Source: Kiritimatiellia bacterium
GTDB taxonomy: Bacteria > Verrucomicrobiota > Kiritimatiellia > RFP12 > UBA1067
Direction: 5' to 3'
Assembly (NCBI GenBank): GCA_016296065.1
Contig: JAEDKA010000002.1
Coordinates: forward strand, 62,001 to 126,000
DNA length: 64,000 nucleotides
Shown: piece by piece, positions 1-7,965 of the stretch
Position numbering within the stretch: position 1 is the stretch's first letter
How the letters are laid out: each line of letters begins with the position of its first letter
Translations under genes and position numbers: made by a program
Notes under the pieces: model-generated
The model's database searches: none
What the model was told of the DNA's origin: nothing
The model's input: the letters and a program-made list of their open reading frames with translations, nothing else

Positions 1-2
1 TC

Positions 3-311
3 TCCGTTGAAAAGAATCCGCTCGCGTTCGACCATGCGGAGATCATCGCGCAGGCGTTCCTGCGGATGCTCTCGTTCGACACGAAGAAGCTCGTGTTCTT
101 CTTCCTGCCGGAGAAGTTCACGCTCTCCAACTACATCGACGTCTACCAGTACCTCACGCGCTACTCCGTAAGCCCGGCCAACATCCCGAGCTTCCGTCGC
201 CAGCTCACCGCGACGAAGGAGCCGCTTCTTGAGGTGTGCGAGGGCGAGTGGGAGGACCTCGGCGGACGCGCCCACGCCCCGGCTAAGTTGTACAGAAGGA
301 GAAATGATTAA
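3..311 (+). CDS. C-terminal part of an NrtR-like Nudix-related transcriptional regulator (5' truncated by window edge)
   Basis: The frame is open from the window edge and ends at TAA 309-311, so only about 102 C-terminal residues are visible. They show the winged-helix end typical of the NrtR/Nudix-like regulator family: a helix-rich FFFLPEKFTLSNYIDVYQ segment and the closing GRAHAPAKLYR motif, which corresponds to the RGRPAKLYRF ending of NrtR proteins. NrtR regulators bind ADP-ribose through the N-terminal Nudix-like domain (outside the window) and repress NAD genes. The next gene, 71 bp downstream on the same strand, is an ADP-ribosylglycohydrolase, a common NrtR neighbour. The assignment is a family-pattern inference from a partial protein. 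Confidence 0.65.
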   Translation, partial: SVEKNPLAFDHAEIIAQAFLRMLSFDTKKLVFFFLPEKFTLSNYIDVYQYLTRYSVSPANIPSFRRQLTATKEPLLEVCEGEWEDLGGRAHAPAKLYRRRND

Positions 312-382
312 CAGCCGTTTGCCTAAAGGGCATCAACATTTCACAAACAAACATCATATAGCCAAAAAGGAAAGAAGAAAAA

Positions 383-1249
383 ATGAACAGAAACAAGGCT
401 AAGGGGATGCTGTGGGGACTGATCGTCGGCGACGCGTTCGGGAGCCCCATACAGTTCAGTGGCAAGGACAACCATCCGTGGATCACGGAGATGGTGGCGT
501 GTCCGGTGTTCAGGCTTCCGCCCGGCTACTGGACGGACGACGGCTCGATGGCCATGTGCATAATGGACTCATACGTCCGCAAGGGCGGCTATGACCTGAA
601 GGACATCGGCGACACGTTCGTGAAGTGGTTCATGGACGGATACCTTTCGTCAAAGGAAGGGGAGTCGTTTGACGTCGGCGGCGCGACGTGGTCCGCCTGC
701 CAGCATATCGCGTTCGACCACAGATATGTCAATGGACGCGAAGACGGGCAGGGCAACGGATCCATCATGCGCTTCGCGCCGTCGTACCTTCTCGCGCAGA
801 AGGAGGGCGACCCCGCGAAGGCGATGCACGAGATCAGCGACCTCACGCACAGCTCGAGCAGGATTCGCGAGGTCGTGGATCGCTTCGCAAAGGTGCTGGA
901 CGAGCACATGGCGGGCAATCGCACATCGGAGGCATCGCCTTACAAGACTCGCGCGGCGGTGAACAACTCCGGATGGGCGGTCTCGACGCTTGACGCCGCG
1001 CTCTGGGCGTTCAACACGACGCAATCCTTCGAGGACGGTCTCATTGCCGCCGTCAACCTTGGCGGCGACTCTGACTCCATCGGTGCGGTCTTCGGGCAGA
1101 TCGCCGGGGCATACTATGGCTTCGACGCGATCCCCGGGCGATGGGTGAAGGCGGTCAAGACATGGGAGAAGGTCGATTCCCTGATTGAGGGTTTTCTCGA
1201 CGCAGTGGAATGTCGCTCCGCCGGCGACATAAAGGAGGGCGGCATTTAG
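383..1249 (+). CDS. ADP-ribosylglycohydrolase (DraG/ARH family)
   Basis: The 288-residue protein removes ADP-ribose from proteins or small molecules and is presumably cytoplasmic. Metal-site motifs are visible in order: GLIVGDAFGSP near residue 11, GYWTDDGSMA near residue 48 (the T-D-D metal ligands), GNGSIMR near residue 123, and NLGGDSDSIGAVFGQIAGA near residue 226. The last is usually GGDTDTIGA; serine replaces threonine here. Length is normal for the family. The start has an AAAGGAAAG ribosome site 10 bases upstream. The last residues (ECRSAGDIKEGGI) are encoded by a family A repeat, so the natural C-terminus was probably replaced when the repeat arrived. It lies next to the NrtR-like gene, suggesting joint control by NAD or ADP-ribose. 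Confidence 0.88.
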   Translation: MNRNKAKGMLWGLIVGDAFGSPIQFSGKDNHPWITEMVACPVFRLPPGYWTDDGSMAMCIMDSYVRKGGYDLKDIGDTFVKWFMDGYLSSKEGESFDVGGATWSACQHIAFDHRYVNGREDGQGNGSIMRFAPSYLLAQKEGDPAKAMHEISDLTHSSSRIREVVDRFAKVLDEHMAGNRTSEASPYKTRAAVNNSGWAVSTLDAALWAFNTTQSFEDGLIAAVNLGGDSDSIGAVFGQIAGAYYGFDAIPGRWVKAVKTWEKVDSLIEGFLDAVECRSAGDIKEGGI

Positions 1250-1263
1250 TAGAATTGGCGGCG
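1209..1263 (+). repeat. Family A promoter-hairpin repeat, copy A1 (overlaps end of DraG gene)
   Basis: It contains the palindrome GTCGCTCCGCCGGCGAC, a purine-rich stretch, then TTTAGTAGAATTGGCGGCG with the -10 hexamer TAGAAT at 1250-1255. It matches the other family A copies downstream (consensus TTTGGTAGAATAGGCGGCG). The stop codon TAG (1247-1249) of the upstream gene abuts the -10 box. It probably supplies the promoter for the gene at 1291. Confidence 0.75.
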
Positions 1264-1290
1264 TAAACCAAACAGGAAAGGAACACGCTG

Positions 1291-2328
1291 ATGAAATTCA
1301 CCGAGAAGACGATCGAGGAAGCGACGAGCAAGATGTGCGAGGACTCGTTCTGGTCCGAAGTGTACGAGAACGCGCCCGAAGGCGCGAAGAAACGTCTGCG
1401 CGTCGCGTTCTGGGGCAATGCGCACATGCGCGAGAGGGAGGATCTTGACGCATACCGCATTGAGCGCGAGCGCATCGAGCGCGAGGAGATGACGTACGAG
1501 GACGCCATGTATCTCGCGCGGCGCTTCCCCGAGGGCGCGGGGAAGACGCACTACGCGGAGCTCGCCGAGCGCATTGCGCGGCGTCCGATGATGACGGACG
1601 CAAAGCTCGACGCGGCGATCGACGCGCTCGCCGCGATGCTTCCGGCGGAGGACCGCGCGCTCGTCGCGGCGAGCAGGGAGCGCTACGACCGCTGCGAGGA
1701 CGGATTCTTCACGAAGGAACTGTTCTGGAAGGCCGTCGGAGGAGACGGCGATTCATGCGGACTCGTCGGCGACTGCTTCGCGCACGGACACGGGGTGGAT
1801 CCGGACCCGGAGCTTGCGCTCTACTGGTTCCGCCGCGGCGCGTTCGGAGGAGACGCCGACTGCTGTCTCCATCTCGCATATATCCACGAGGACGAGGAGT
1901 CGGGGCATTTCGACATGCCGGCGGCGGTGTTCTGGATGATGGAGGCGCTGCGGCGCGGAGATGCCGACGCCAAGCGCAACTTCGGCTACCGGCTTGCGCT
2001 TGGGGACGGTCCGTGGGAGAGATACAGGAATCCGAAGGCGGGCGTCGCTCTCATAACGGAGGCGACGCAGGACGATCCGCACGGGTACGCCTACTACAAC
2101 CTCGCGCTATGCTTTGAGCGCGGCGCGGGCGTCGAACGGAACATGGAAAGGGCGCTGGAGCTGTACATGGAGGCGAGGCGGCGCGGACACTACGCGGCGG
2201 ACGATGCAATCAGCCGCATAGAGACCCAGATGGCCGCGGCGGACGAGGGTGCGGAGCGGAAGCCTGCCCGCAGGGTGCCGGCGAAGAAGCCAGCGAAGAG
2301 GAAAAAAGGAAAGGGGACGCGGAAATGA
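1291..2328 (+). CDS. Sel1-repeat (SLR/TPR-like) protein with basic tail
   Basis: The 345-residue protein has no signal peptide. Residues about 150-310 hold at least three Sel1-like helical repeats, seen as alternating GDCFAHGHGVDPDPELALYWFRRGA, AYYNLALCFERGAGVERNMERALE and related segments with the usual A.YW...A..G pattern. Sel1 repeats form solenoids for protein-protein contacts. The first 140 residues are charged and helical. The C-terminus is a lysine/arginine tail (KPARRVPAKKPAKRKKGKG) that could bind nucleic acid. The ribosome site AGGAAAGGAA precedes ATG 1291, which follows the family A promoter by about 35 bases. The stop overlaps the next start by 4 bases (ATGA), so the two genes are translationally coupled. 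The biological partner is unknown. Confidence 0.75.
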   Translation: MKFTEKTIEEATSKMCEDSFWSEVYENAPEGAKKRLRVAFWGNAHMREREDLDAYRIERERIEREEMTYEDAMYLARRFPEGAGKTHYAELAERIARRPMMTDAKLDAAIDALAAMLPAEDRALVAASRERYDRCEDGFFTKELFWKAVGGDGDSCGLVGDCFAHGHGVDPDPELALYWFRRGAFGGDADCCLHLAYIHEDEESGHFDMPAAVFWMMEALRRGDADAKRNFGYRLALGDGPWERYRNPKAGVALITEATQDDPHGYAYYNLALCFERGAGVERNMERALELYMEARRRGHYAADDAISRIETQMAAADEGAERKPARRVPAKKPAKRKKGKGTRK

Positions 2329-2891
2329 ACACAAGGATCGAAACCGACCTGATGATGGACGACATGCTCTCCAGGATCCTGGAAGACGTCAGGAACCGAT
2401 ATCCTACGGCCCTCTCCGAGCCAGAGGAGAATCCGCCTCCCGCGCCGCCGCTCCGTGCGGAGGATGCGGTGGACGCAATCGGATGGGACGGCGCGGACGA
2501 GTTCAAGCTGGCCGATTCCTTTCCGCGCACCCTCGCGCGCATGCTGCGCGAGAAGGGGCTCACCGGGCCCAAGGTCTACAACAAGATCGGGATGGACAGG
2601 AAGGAGTTCTCCAAGATTGCAAGCATCGCGGAGACGAAGACGCCGATCAAGGGAGAGGTGCTCGCCCTTGCTGTCGGCATGGGCCTTTCGCCGGCCGAGG
2701 CGAGGGAGCTCATGGCGAGCGCGGGATTCGCGTTTTCGCTTTCCAGCAAGGTAGACAACATCATCATGTACTTCCTGCAGAATGGCGAGAAGGACATCGT
2801 CAAGATCGACGCCGCCCTCTGGAAGCAGGCGAACACGTCGGTCAACACGATCCTGCAGCGGCGGAAGGGCTCCGCGCGCTCGGCGCGGTAG
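2325..2891 (+). CDS. HTH-like protein of the type linked or fused to macro-domain proteins
   Basis: The 188-residue protein has a variable acidic and proline-rich N-terminal half. From residue about 70 the C-terminal half reads MLREKGLTGPKVYNKIGMDR, then KEFSKI, a long helix ending in LALAVGMGLSPAEARELMASAG, and SSKVDNIIMYFL. This matches a widespread HTH-like module (remembered form: DPEVYKKANIDRKLFSKI, then a helix ending in RAGYALSHSSKFD). That module often follows macro-domain or other ADP-ribose-linked domains. Here it is a separate gene coupled by a 4-base overlap to the Sel1 gene, 1.1 kb after the ADP-ribosylglycohydrolase. It may act as a DNA-binding or adaptor subunit; the exact role is unknown. 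Confidence 0.6.
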   Translation: MNTRIETDLMMDDMLSRILEDVRNRYPTALSEPEENPPPAPPLRAEDAVDAIGWDGADEFKLADSFPRTLARMLREKGLTGPKVYNKIGMDRKEFSKIASIAETKTPIKGEVLALAVGMGLSPAEARELMASAGFAFSLSSKVDNIIMYFLQNGEKDIVKIDAALWKQANTSVNTILQRRKGSARSAR

Positions 2892-3281
2892 CGCCCGAAC
2901 CGTCAATTGGTGGCAGCCTGTCGACCGAAACGCTCCGGGATGTTTCGCGAAGGTCTCCCAAACCGTCGGGTCTTGGCGTCGCGACGGCTTCCGCGCTTCC
3001 AACAACAAGCTGCGCTTAGCCTGCCATGCCTCGGCGTCTATCACTGGTTGCGTATGATACGCCTCCTACGCCTGCGAGCCAAGACCACTCCTCTTGTGAG
3101 ACCTTCGCCTCCACACCCCTCCGCTTGAATTCACCACTATTTCCCAGCCACGTCGGGCCACCAATTTCCTCTCGTGCGCCCCCGCGCCTCATGCGCTCCG
3201 CTTGAATTCATGGCTTTGCTCGCTTGTGAATCAGACATGAACGGCTACGCTTCGTTGGTTATGCGATTGCGAGGCGAGCTA
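2892..3281. other. Intergenic region, no gene recognised
   Basis: No reading frame here looks coding. The sequence CCGCTTGAATTCA occurs twice (around 3121 and 3200). The stretch about 2910-3070 is more convincing on the minus strand as short basic peptide remnants, suggesting decayed repeat or gene debris. It precedes a solo family C palindrome. Confidence 0.4.
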
Positions 3282-3311
3282 TGACTGGGGGAAGCGGCGT
3301 CTCGCCGCTTC
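3282..3311 (+). repeat. Solo family C palindromic repeat
   Basis: The 30 bases here are identical to 57781-57810 inside the DUF2339 gene. The core is a palindrome, GAAGCGGCGTCTCGCCGCTTC, after TGACTGGGGG. This copy is intergenic, whereas the other copies are in frame inside a gene. It is followed by the low-complexity run AACATCAAACTTCAAACATC. Confidence 0.85.
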
Positions 3312-3453
3312 TGGCACTCTGCGCCTCTGCGTTAAACATGAAACATCAAACTTCAAACATCAAACATCTGTACGCTCTACACGGCTAAACCTCAACCTCC
3401 CGATTTTCACAATGCCAACACGGGAGGGTCCAAATATGCTATACAACAAGTAA

Positions 3454-3597
3454 TCGCAAACCAAGGAGACCCAAAGGAATCGACCTGAAACCATCGCCAA
3501 GCCGACCGTGCGCGAGGTGATGGAGGAGTTCACTCGAATCCCGCTCATCGACGGCAAGACGTTCTGGGAGCTGGAGAACGAACTCGAGTGGGTGTAG
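3454..3597 (+). pseudogene. C-terminal gene fragment
   Basis: An open frame of 47 codons without a credible start ends at TAG 3595-3597. The translation ends REVMEEFTRIPLIDGKTF followed by WELENELEWV, with a coding-like composition. It lies just left of the IS30 element, so it is probably the remaining 3' end of a gene destroyed by insertion or deletion. The family was not recognised. Confidence 0.4.
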
Positions 3598-3657
3598 CGG
3601 CATCTCCCGGCACTCTCATTTATATGCGGCAAATCCGCCGCTTGCAAAAGTAAACGT

Positions 3658-5528
3658 GGGTTTGAAAAGGTAAACGTTGGTTTGGTATCGTGAAGTACGG
3701 TTACATTTTCAAAAGTGGTCGCCATGCACGTGCCTGGCGTGCAAAAGCGCGGCCTGAGAGGCGGCTGCGCGGCGTTTGCGCACGCTTGGCCGGGATTTGC
3801 TACAATAGCCTCCCCTACCCACGACGCCTGGAAAGTTTCCGGCTTGCCGACTGGCGTCAAGGGAACATCCCCATGGAGGGGCTGGGCCTCCCGACGGAGG
3901 CTCAGTTTATTTCTCGTGCTTCAGTGCCTTTTTCGTTCTGTCCTTCATTTCACGCCGTTCCGCCTGAGGATGATGCGGTCGGCGTGGCGCTTGAACTTCT
4001 TGCCGAGCACGTACGGGTCGAGCGTCACCTCGTTCGCGGGGACCTTCACGATGCCGAGGCGGTCGAGGAGCCGGCGGCCTTCGTAGCCGTAGGCCTTCGC
4101 GAACTTGTCGTATGGCGTGGAGCCTTCGAGCGAGGCGCGCGTGTAGCTGTTGACGTGCGAGAGCGCGACGTTGACGTCGTCCTGTCCCAGCGAGTTGAAG
4201 CTCGTGCCCTTGATGAGGATGCGCCTGAGCTCCTCGTGGTTCCGCTCGACATGGGGCTTCTGCGTCGCGCAGTACGGGTCGCAGTAGAAGACCCTCGTGC
4301 GGGGGATCAGCCGGTACGGGTTGTTGTCCGCGCGGGCGTTCTCGGTCATGACCGGGTCGGAGAACGGCGCTCCGTTGTCCTCGAGGATCGCGGGGAAGAG
4401 CTTCATGAACAGCGGCCTTCCTGCGGTGCGGTAGAGCATGTTCACGATGCCGGTCCACGTCTGGGCGGTCTCGCGCTCCTTGAGGAATGCCATCATGAGC
4501 TGGCAGGGGAACTGGATCGTGAAGAGCACGCATCCGCCTACCTGGCCCTTGAGCGTGTCGGCTTCCGGCACGAGTGCCCCGGGGTTCTGCTCCTTCCAGA
4601 GGACGAAGAGGTCGTGCGTCCTGTTGACGCGGCACTTTGCGTCGGTCTTCGTCGCGGCCTGCTTCGGGCGGGGCCTGCGGGAGCATGCGTAGGGGAGGTC
4701 TCCGCGCCCGACGTCGAGGGCGTCCAGCCCGTCCGACCCGATGTAGCTGTAGACGGTCCTTTCGCTGAGCCCCCCGAAAGCGTCCGCGTTCGACGCCATG
4801 ATGTGGCGGACGGACTGCTTGCTGAGGAGCCCGTCCTTCAGTGCGGCGTTCATCTTCGCAAGAGTCTCGTCCGAGGCGTGGACGTGGCTGCGCGAGACGC
4901 GCAGCTTCGACTCGCGGTCGGCCTGGGCGACCCTGGCGACGTAGAACTTCTTCGGCAGGTGGCAGATGCGCTCGTTCGTGCATCCGTTGCAGACGAAGGG
5001 CGGTGCGACGAGCCTGTCGCACGTGCGCGCCTCGTAGTCCCTGCACTGGAGGAAGCACTGGTGGCAGTTCTTGCACCACTTGTCCATGCCGCAGTTGGTG
5101 TCGCAGACGTGCGTGCGCCTGCATTCACCGTACCACCTGACACGTCGAGTTCGTCTCCTTGAAGCCCTTGTTCGAGTCGACCCTCCTGTTCTTGATCTCG
5201 TTTGTTATGGTCTGTGGCGGCCTCTTCACGTAGGCTGCGATCTCGGGGATCGTCCACCCGCGCTTGAGCCCATCCTCTATTCCTTCCCGTTCGACTATGG
5301 TCATCTGTGCCATGTCAGTATCCTTTCTGATGTGGGCATCCCAGTCTGGCGACATGCCCGGCCATCGTGCCAAGCCGGGAAGTATAGCGAATTTGCAGAA
5401 CTAAACGAGGGTCATCCCCAAGGGGATGATAGCTGGGAGATATTATGCTCTCCATCAATCATATGCAAGGAGAATCAATGTCCTTTGAAGAACTAAACGT
5501 TTCCAAAAACCATGTTTACTTTTCAAAC
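3658..5528 (-). mobile_element. IS30-family insertion sequence
   Basis: The element is bounded by imperfect inverted repeats. The left end reads TTTGAAAAGGTAAACGTTGG from 3661. The right end, read inward, is TTTGAAAAGTAAACATGGTT from about 5526 back to 5502. It carries one transposase on the minus strand, split into two frames. A second TTGCAAAAGTAAACGTGGG lies just outside the left end (3642-3660), so the exact left boundary is uncertain. A hairpin GCCTCCcgacGGAGGC lies at about 3886-3901 between the transposase stop and the left end. No target duplication could be identified with confidence. Confidence 0.75.
3945..5313 (-). pseudogene. IS30-family transposase, split by a +1 frame change
   Basis: The N-terminal part starts at ATG 5313 (RBS AGAAAGGA) and contains the IS30 helix-turn-helix (IVEREGIEDGLKRGWTIPEI, then TITNEIKNRR). 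It stops at TGA 5125-5127. The rest lies in the +1 frame: CRRTHVC..C.MDKWCKNCHQC, a cysteine-rich zinc-finger region, then the DDE core with LEDNGAPFSDP and HVERNHEELRRILIKGTSF, ending at 3945. The frames overlap around 5125-5140, and joined they give a normal full-length transposase of about 455 residues. It is either an inactivating frameshift or, less likely, programmed frameshifting, which is not usual for IS30. Confidence 0.8.
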
Positions 5529-5544
5529 CACAGACAGCTCTTTA

Positions 5545-5564
5545 CAAAGGTGGGGATATTCCAG
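5545..5564 (+). repeat. 20-bp sequence shared with the IS4-type transposase remnant (solo IS end?)
   Basis: CAAAGGTGGGGATATTCCAG here is identical to 20065-20084. At the latter place it lies about 110 bases past the end of an IS4-type transposase remnant. It is therefore probably the terminal inverted repeat of that IS family, left here alone beside the IS30 element. Both copies are followed within 25-40 bases by a strong TATAAT. Confidence 0.6.
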
Positions 5565-5589
5565 GTCTCACATCAGCCGCGATTTTTGC

Positions 5590-5595
5590 TATAAT
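5590..5595 (+). promoter_or_regulatory. Probable -10 box for the restriction endonuclease transcript
   Basis: TTTTTGCTATAATATTG, an extended -10 (TGCTATAAT). It would give a 5' leader of about 225 bases before the endonuclease start at 5824, containing the inverted repeat at 5641-5751. Confidence 0.55.
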
Positions 5596-5640
5596 ATTGT
5601 GCAGACGGTACAAGAAGATCTTGCTGTCGTCTCAGACCAG

Positions 5641-5751
5641 CTTCCGAAAACTACGACATTCTGAAGTTGCCAATAAACGGTTTGCGAGGTGCAACACATT
5701 TGGATGCGCCTTGTCGTGTGTTTATTGGCGGCTGTCGTAGGCCTTCGGAAG
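5641..5751 (+). promoter_or_regulatory. Long imperfect hairpin in the leader of the restriction gene
   Basis: The left arm CTTCCGAA..CTACGACA..GCCAATAAAC (5641-5678) is complementary to the right arm GTTTATTGGC..TGTCGTAG..TTCGGAAG (5720-5751). About 26 pairs form in three perfect blocks of 8, 8 and 10, around a 41-base loop. It lies between the probable promoter and the start codon. Possible roles are control of endonuclease synthesis, a transcription barrier, or a relic of a small palindromic mobile element. Confidence 0.6.
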
Positions 5752-5823
5752 ATGCACGGCATGGCGTGTCCTTTATATAAACTTAAAGGACGCGTCCTCT
5801 CGGGTGCGTTGGAAAGTCATAAG

Positions 5824-6783
5824 ATGGACAAGATGCAACCAGATGCGTCGAAAATTTCGATAGACGACAACCTTGCTAAGATTAAGTTGTTCTTGCGTGA
5901 GGTCATTCTAGAACCACGCAGGAAAATGCATAAATGGTCTATAATAACAAATCAAACGCCAAATCTTAAGATTGGGTATCCTGGACAACATCTTGCATCC
6001 CTAATTCTTGGAATGAAGGGGACAGGTACTGGTGCTCGAGGAGACGACATCGTTGACGGAACTGAAGTTAAGTCTTGCAGCCGTATCGATCAACTTGATA
6101 AATGCAAGAAATGCAACGGCAACGTGTTGCGATCACAGAAAAATTGTCCAACATGTGGGTCTTCGGAAATCAAGCGGAACGATGATTCTAAGTGGTTGAT
6201 AGCTATTCGAAGTGAAAGTGAACTTGAAATGTATCTTCGTAGAATTCCGAGGATGTTACTTATCATTTCTGATTATCCCGGCTTTGATTACAACGACTTC
6301 TCATCCATGCGAATTAGAGCATACGAAATCTGGAACCAGTCATCCAGGGCGGCTGGTTTTCGTAATATTCTTACCCACTACTTTAATAACATCTTTCTTG
6401 AGCATATCAAGAAGAACCCCAAGGCTACTCCTGCCCCTTACAATTTTTGGCCGGACTCTTTCGCATTTTACATGTGTAACCCGATCAAGATCTTTGAATC
6501 AATAATTACCGACATTGACGGCGACGATCCTGGAATTTCAATAACGCACTACATTGAGCCAAACAGGGATCGTAGTTCTCTCGCAAGCGAATCAATGCCA
6601 TCGTCCCTCCTTGTAGAGGAGGAAAAAGAATGCCTTCGTGCTAAGGGTGTTGATTTCTGCGTGGACGGTACAATTGATGAAACAATGAGAGTCTTTTTGC
6701 CGATACGCCTTGGCAAAGCGGTTTCTCACATGCGAAAATACCAGCGCAAGACAGGGCGTTCGACTTCACCCAAGCGGAAGTAG
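5824..6783 (+). CDS. MamI-like type II restriction endonuclease
   Basis: The 319-residue protein probably cuts double-stranded DNA at a specific site. The region YPGQHLASLILGMKGTGTGA followed by RGDD and DGTEVKSC supplies a PD-(D/E)XK-type site (D...E-V-K). A zinc ribbon follows: CKKC about 14 residues before CPTCGS. Then come NDDSKWLIAIRSE and NPIKIFE. These blocks match my recollection of the MamI endonuclease family (Pfam RE_MamI). The start at 5824 has GGAAAG upstream; an in-frame ATG at 5689 would add a hydrophobic stretch encoded by the hairpin and is less likely. The gene is AT-richer than its surroundings, consistent with horizontal transfer. It converges on the methyltransferase gene with an 18-base overlap of 3' ends. 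Confidence 0.7.
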   Translation: MDKMQPDASKISIDDNLAKIKLFLREVILEPRRKMHKWSIITNQTPNLKIGYPGQHLASLILGMKGTGTGARGDDIVDGTEVKSCSRIDQLDKCKKCNGNVLRSQKNCPTCGSSEIKRNDDSKWLIAIRSESELEMYLRRIPRMLLIISDYPGFDYNDFSSMRIRAYEIWNQSSRAAGFRNILTHYFNNIFLEHIKKNPKATPAPYNFWPDSFAFYMCNPIKIFESIITDIDGDDPGISITHYIEPNRDRSSLASESMPSSLLVEEEKECLRAKGVDFCVDGTIDETMRVFLPIRLGKAVSHMRKYQRKTGRSTSPKRK

Positions 6784-7944
6784 ATCAGTTACTTCGCTCG
6801 AATAGCGCTTTTTAATTGCCTTAATATATTGCTCGTCCATCTCAATTGTGAACGACTCACGATTGAGATGCTCAGCTGAAATCATTGTGGCTCCACTTCC
6901 GCCAAAAGGGTCAAGTACTTTGTCGCCAGGATTAGACGATGCCTTGATAAGGCGTTCAATCAATTTAATAGGTTTCTGGGTTGGGTGATATCGCTTCTCG
7001 CTATAAAAATCAATATCGGTCCACACGTCGCTATACCCCATTAAAGGATTGAAAGTCTGAACGATTTTATCGTAGGGGAAATTGAAATCAAGAATATCTT
7101 GAAGTTTGGCCCAGATTTCTCTGGTTGGGAATTGTTCACAAATATTCTTTCCTGTGTATATTGACCACATTCCTCCGCCATTTGACTTAACACCTAGACG
7201 TTCATTAATTTCTTTTGATGTCAGCCCAAGTGCCTTTTGTCGCTCTTTTAGCAAATTTCTGGAGAATTCAATGTTGCTCTTTGTCAAGAATAAGATACTC
7301 TCTGTAACGCACGGGAACATCTTGTAGTTCTTGGTTGCTCTGCCCGCAACGGCTTTTATCCCCTTGTCAACTATTATCTGCTGGCGAAGGGAGAAGCCAA
7401 TGTCTCGTAATGTTGGCAAGAGCAGGGCAAGCATCCTGAAATATCCAAAGAGATAGAAGGTTCCACCAATGCGCAATTTTTTATATACATCTGTCATCCA
7501 CTGCTTCGACCATTCAATATAATCTTCTTCTGTCCTCCATTGGTAATCCCATTTTTCTCCAATCACTTTCCAATATGGAGGATCGGCGATAACTAGATCC
7601 ATTGTGGGAATTTCTTTACACTTCAAGACTTTAAGGCAATCTCCTGCATAAAGAGTGTGGCGACCTAACCTTGAAGTATGAAGTTCAAATGGCGACGAAT
7701 CGTTGATAGATGGAGAGGCAATAGAGATTTGCTGATCTTTTTTAAGACGTGTACGCTTGCTATGAATGGTTTGATCGCTTTGTGTATCTTGTTTGATAGC
7801 ATTGTCAGCGATAACTAGCTCTGGCAATGTGCTTGCAACACCCAATGCTACATTCTTGCAAAATGACCTTCTGCTGAGACTTTTATTTCCCGAAGGCCCG
7901 ATTCGTTTATTGCTTTTAATTGTTTCTAGATTTGAATTAGACAT
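6766..7944 (-). CDS. DNA methyltransferase (N4-cytosine/N6-adenine type, beta order) with Tat-like N-terminal extension
   Basis: The 392-residue protein transfers methyl groups from S-adenosylmethionine to DNA and probably protects against the neighbouring endonuclease. Motif IV DPPYWK is near residue 120, HPTQKPIKLIERLIK near 320, and motif I DPFGGSGATMISAEHLNRE near 345. The order (catalytic motif first, SAM motif last) is that of the beta class. The first about 85 residues are not methylase: they contain SRRSFCK followed by NVALGVASTLPELVIADNA, a textbook twin-arginine signal pattern. No methionine allows a start between this region and the core, so the extension appears to be translated. 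It is transcribed after a small HTH gene with a 21-base gap. Confidence 0.85.
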   Translation of the reverse strand: MSNSNLETIKSNKRIGPSGNKSLSRRSFCKNVALGVASTLPELVIADNAIKQDTQSDQTIHSKRTRLKKDQQISIASPSINDSSPFELHTSRLGRHTLYAGDCLKVLKCKEIPTMDLVIADPPYWKVIGEKWDYQWRTEEDYIEWSKQWMTDVYKKLRIGGTFYLFGYFRMLALLLPTLRDIGFSLRQQIIVDKGIKAVAGRATKNYKMFPCVTESILFLTKSNIEFSRNLLKERQKALGLTSKEINERLGVKSNGGGMWSIYTGKNICEQFPTREIWAKLQDILDFNFPYDKIVQTFNPLMGYSDVWTDIDFYSEKRYHPTQKPIKLIERLIKASSNPGDKVLDPFGGSGATMISAEHLNRESFTIEMDEQYIKAIKKRYSSEVTDLLPLG

Positions 7945-7965
7945 GCTAAGACCTTGTTTGAGCTA

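Noticed and set aside
3600..3660. Second complete left inverted repeat of the IS30 element (TTGCAAAAGTAAACGTGGG)
   Set aside because: It resembles the terminal repeat but could equally be a duplicated end or a target-site scar; no second right end exists, so a nested element was not called.
3690..5162. 490-codon plus-strand frame across the IS30 element
   Set aside because: Opposite strand of the transposase; composition is low-complexity V/R/A/E and no family pattern.
5689..5823. Upstream start of the MamI-like gene giving a hydrophobic leader
   Set aside because: The extra codons are encoded by the hairpin loop and right arm and read MRLVVCLLAAVVGL by chance; ATG 5824 has a better ribosome site and fits the family length.
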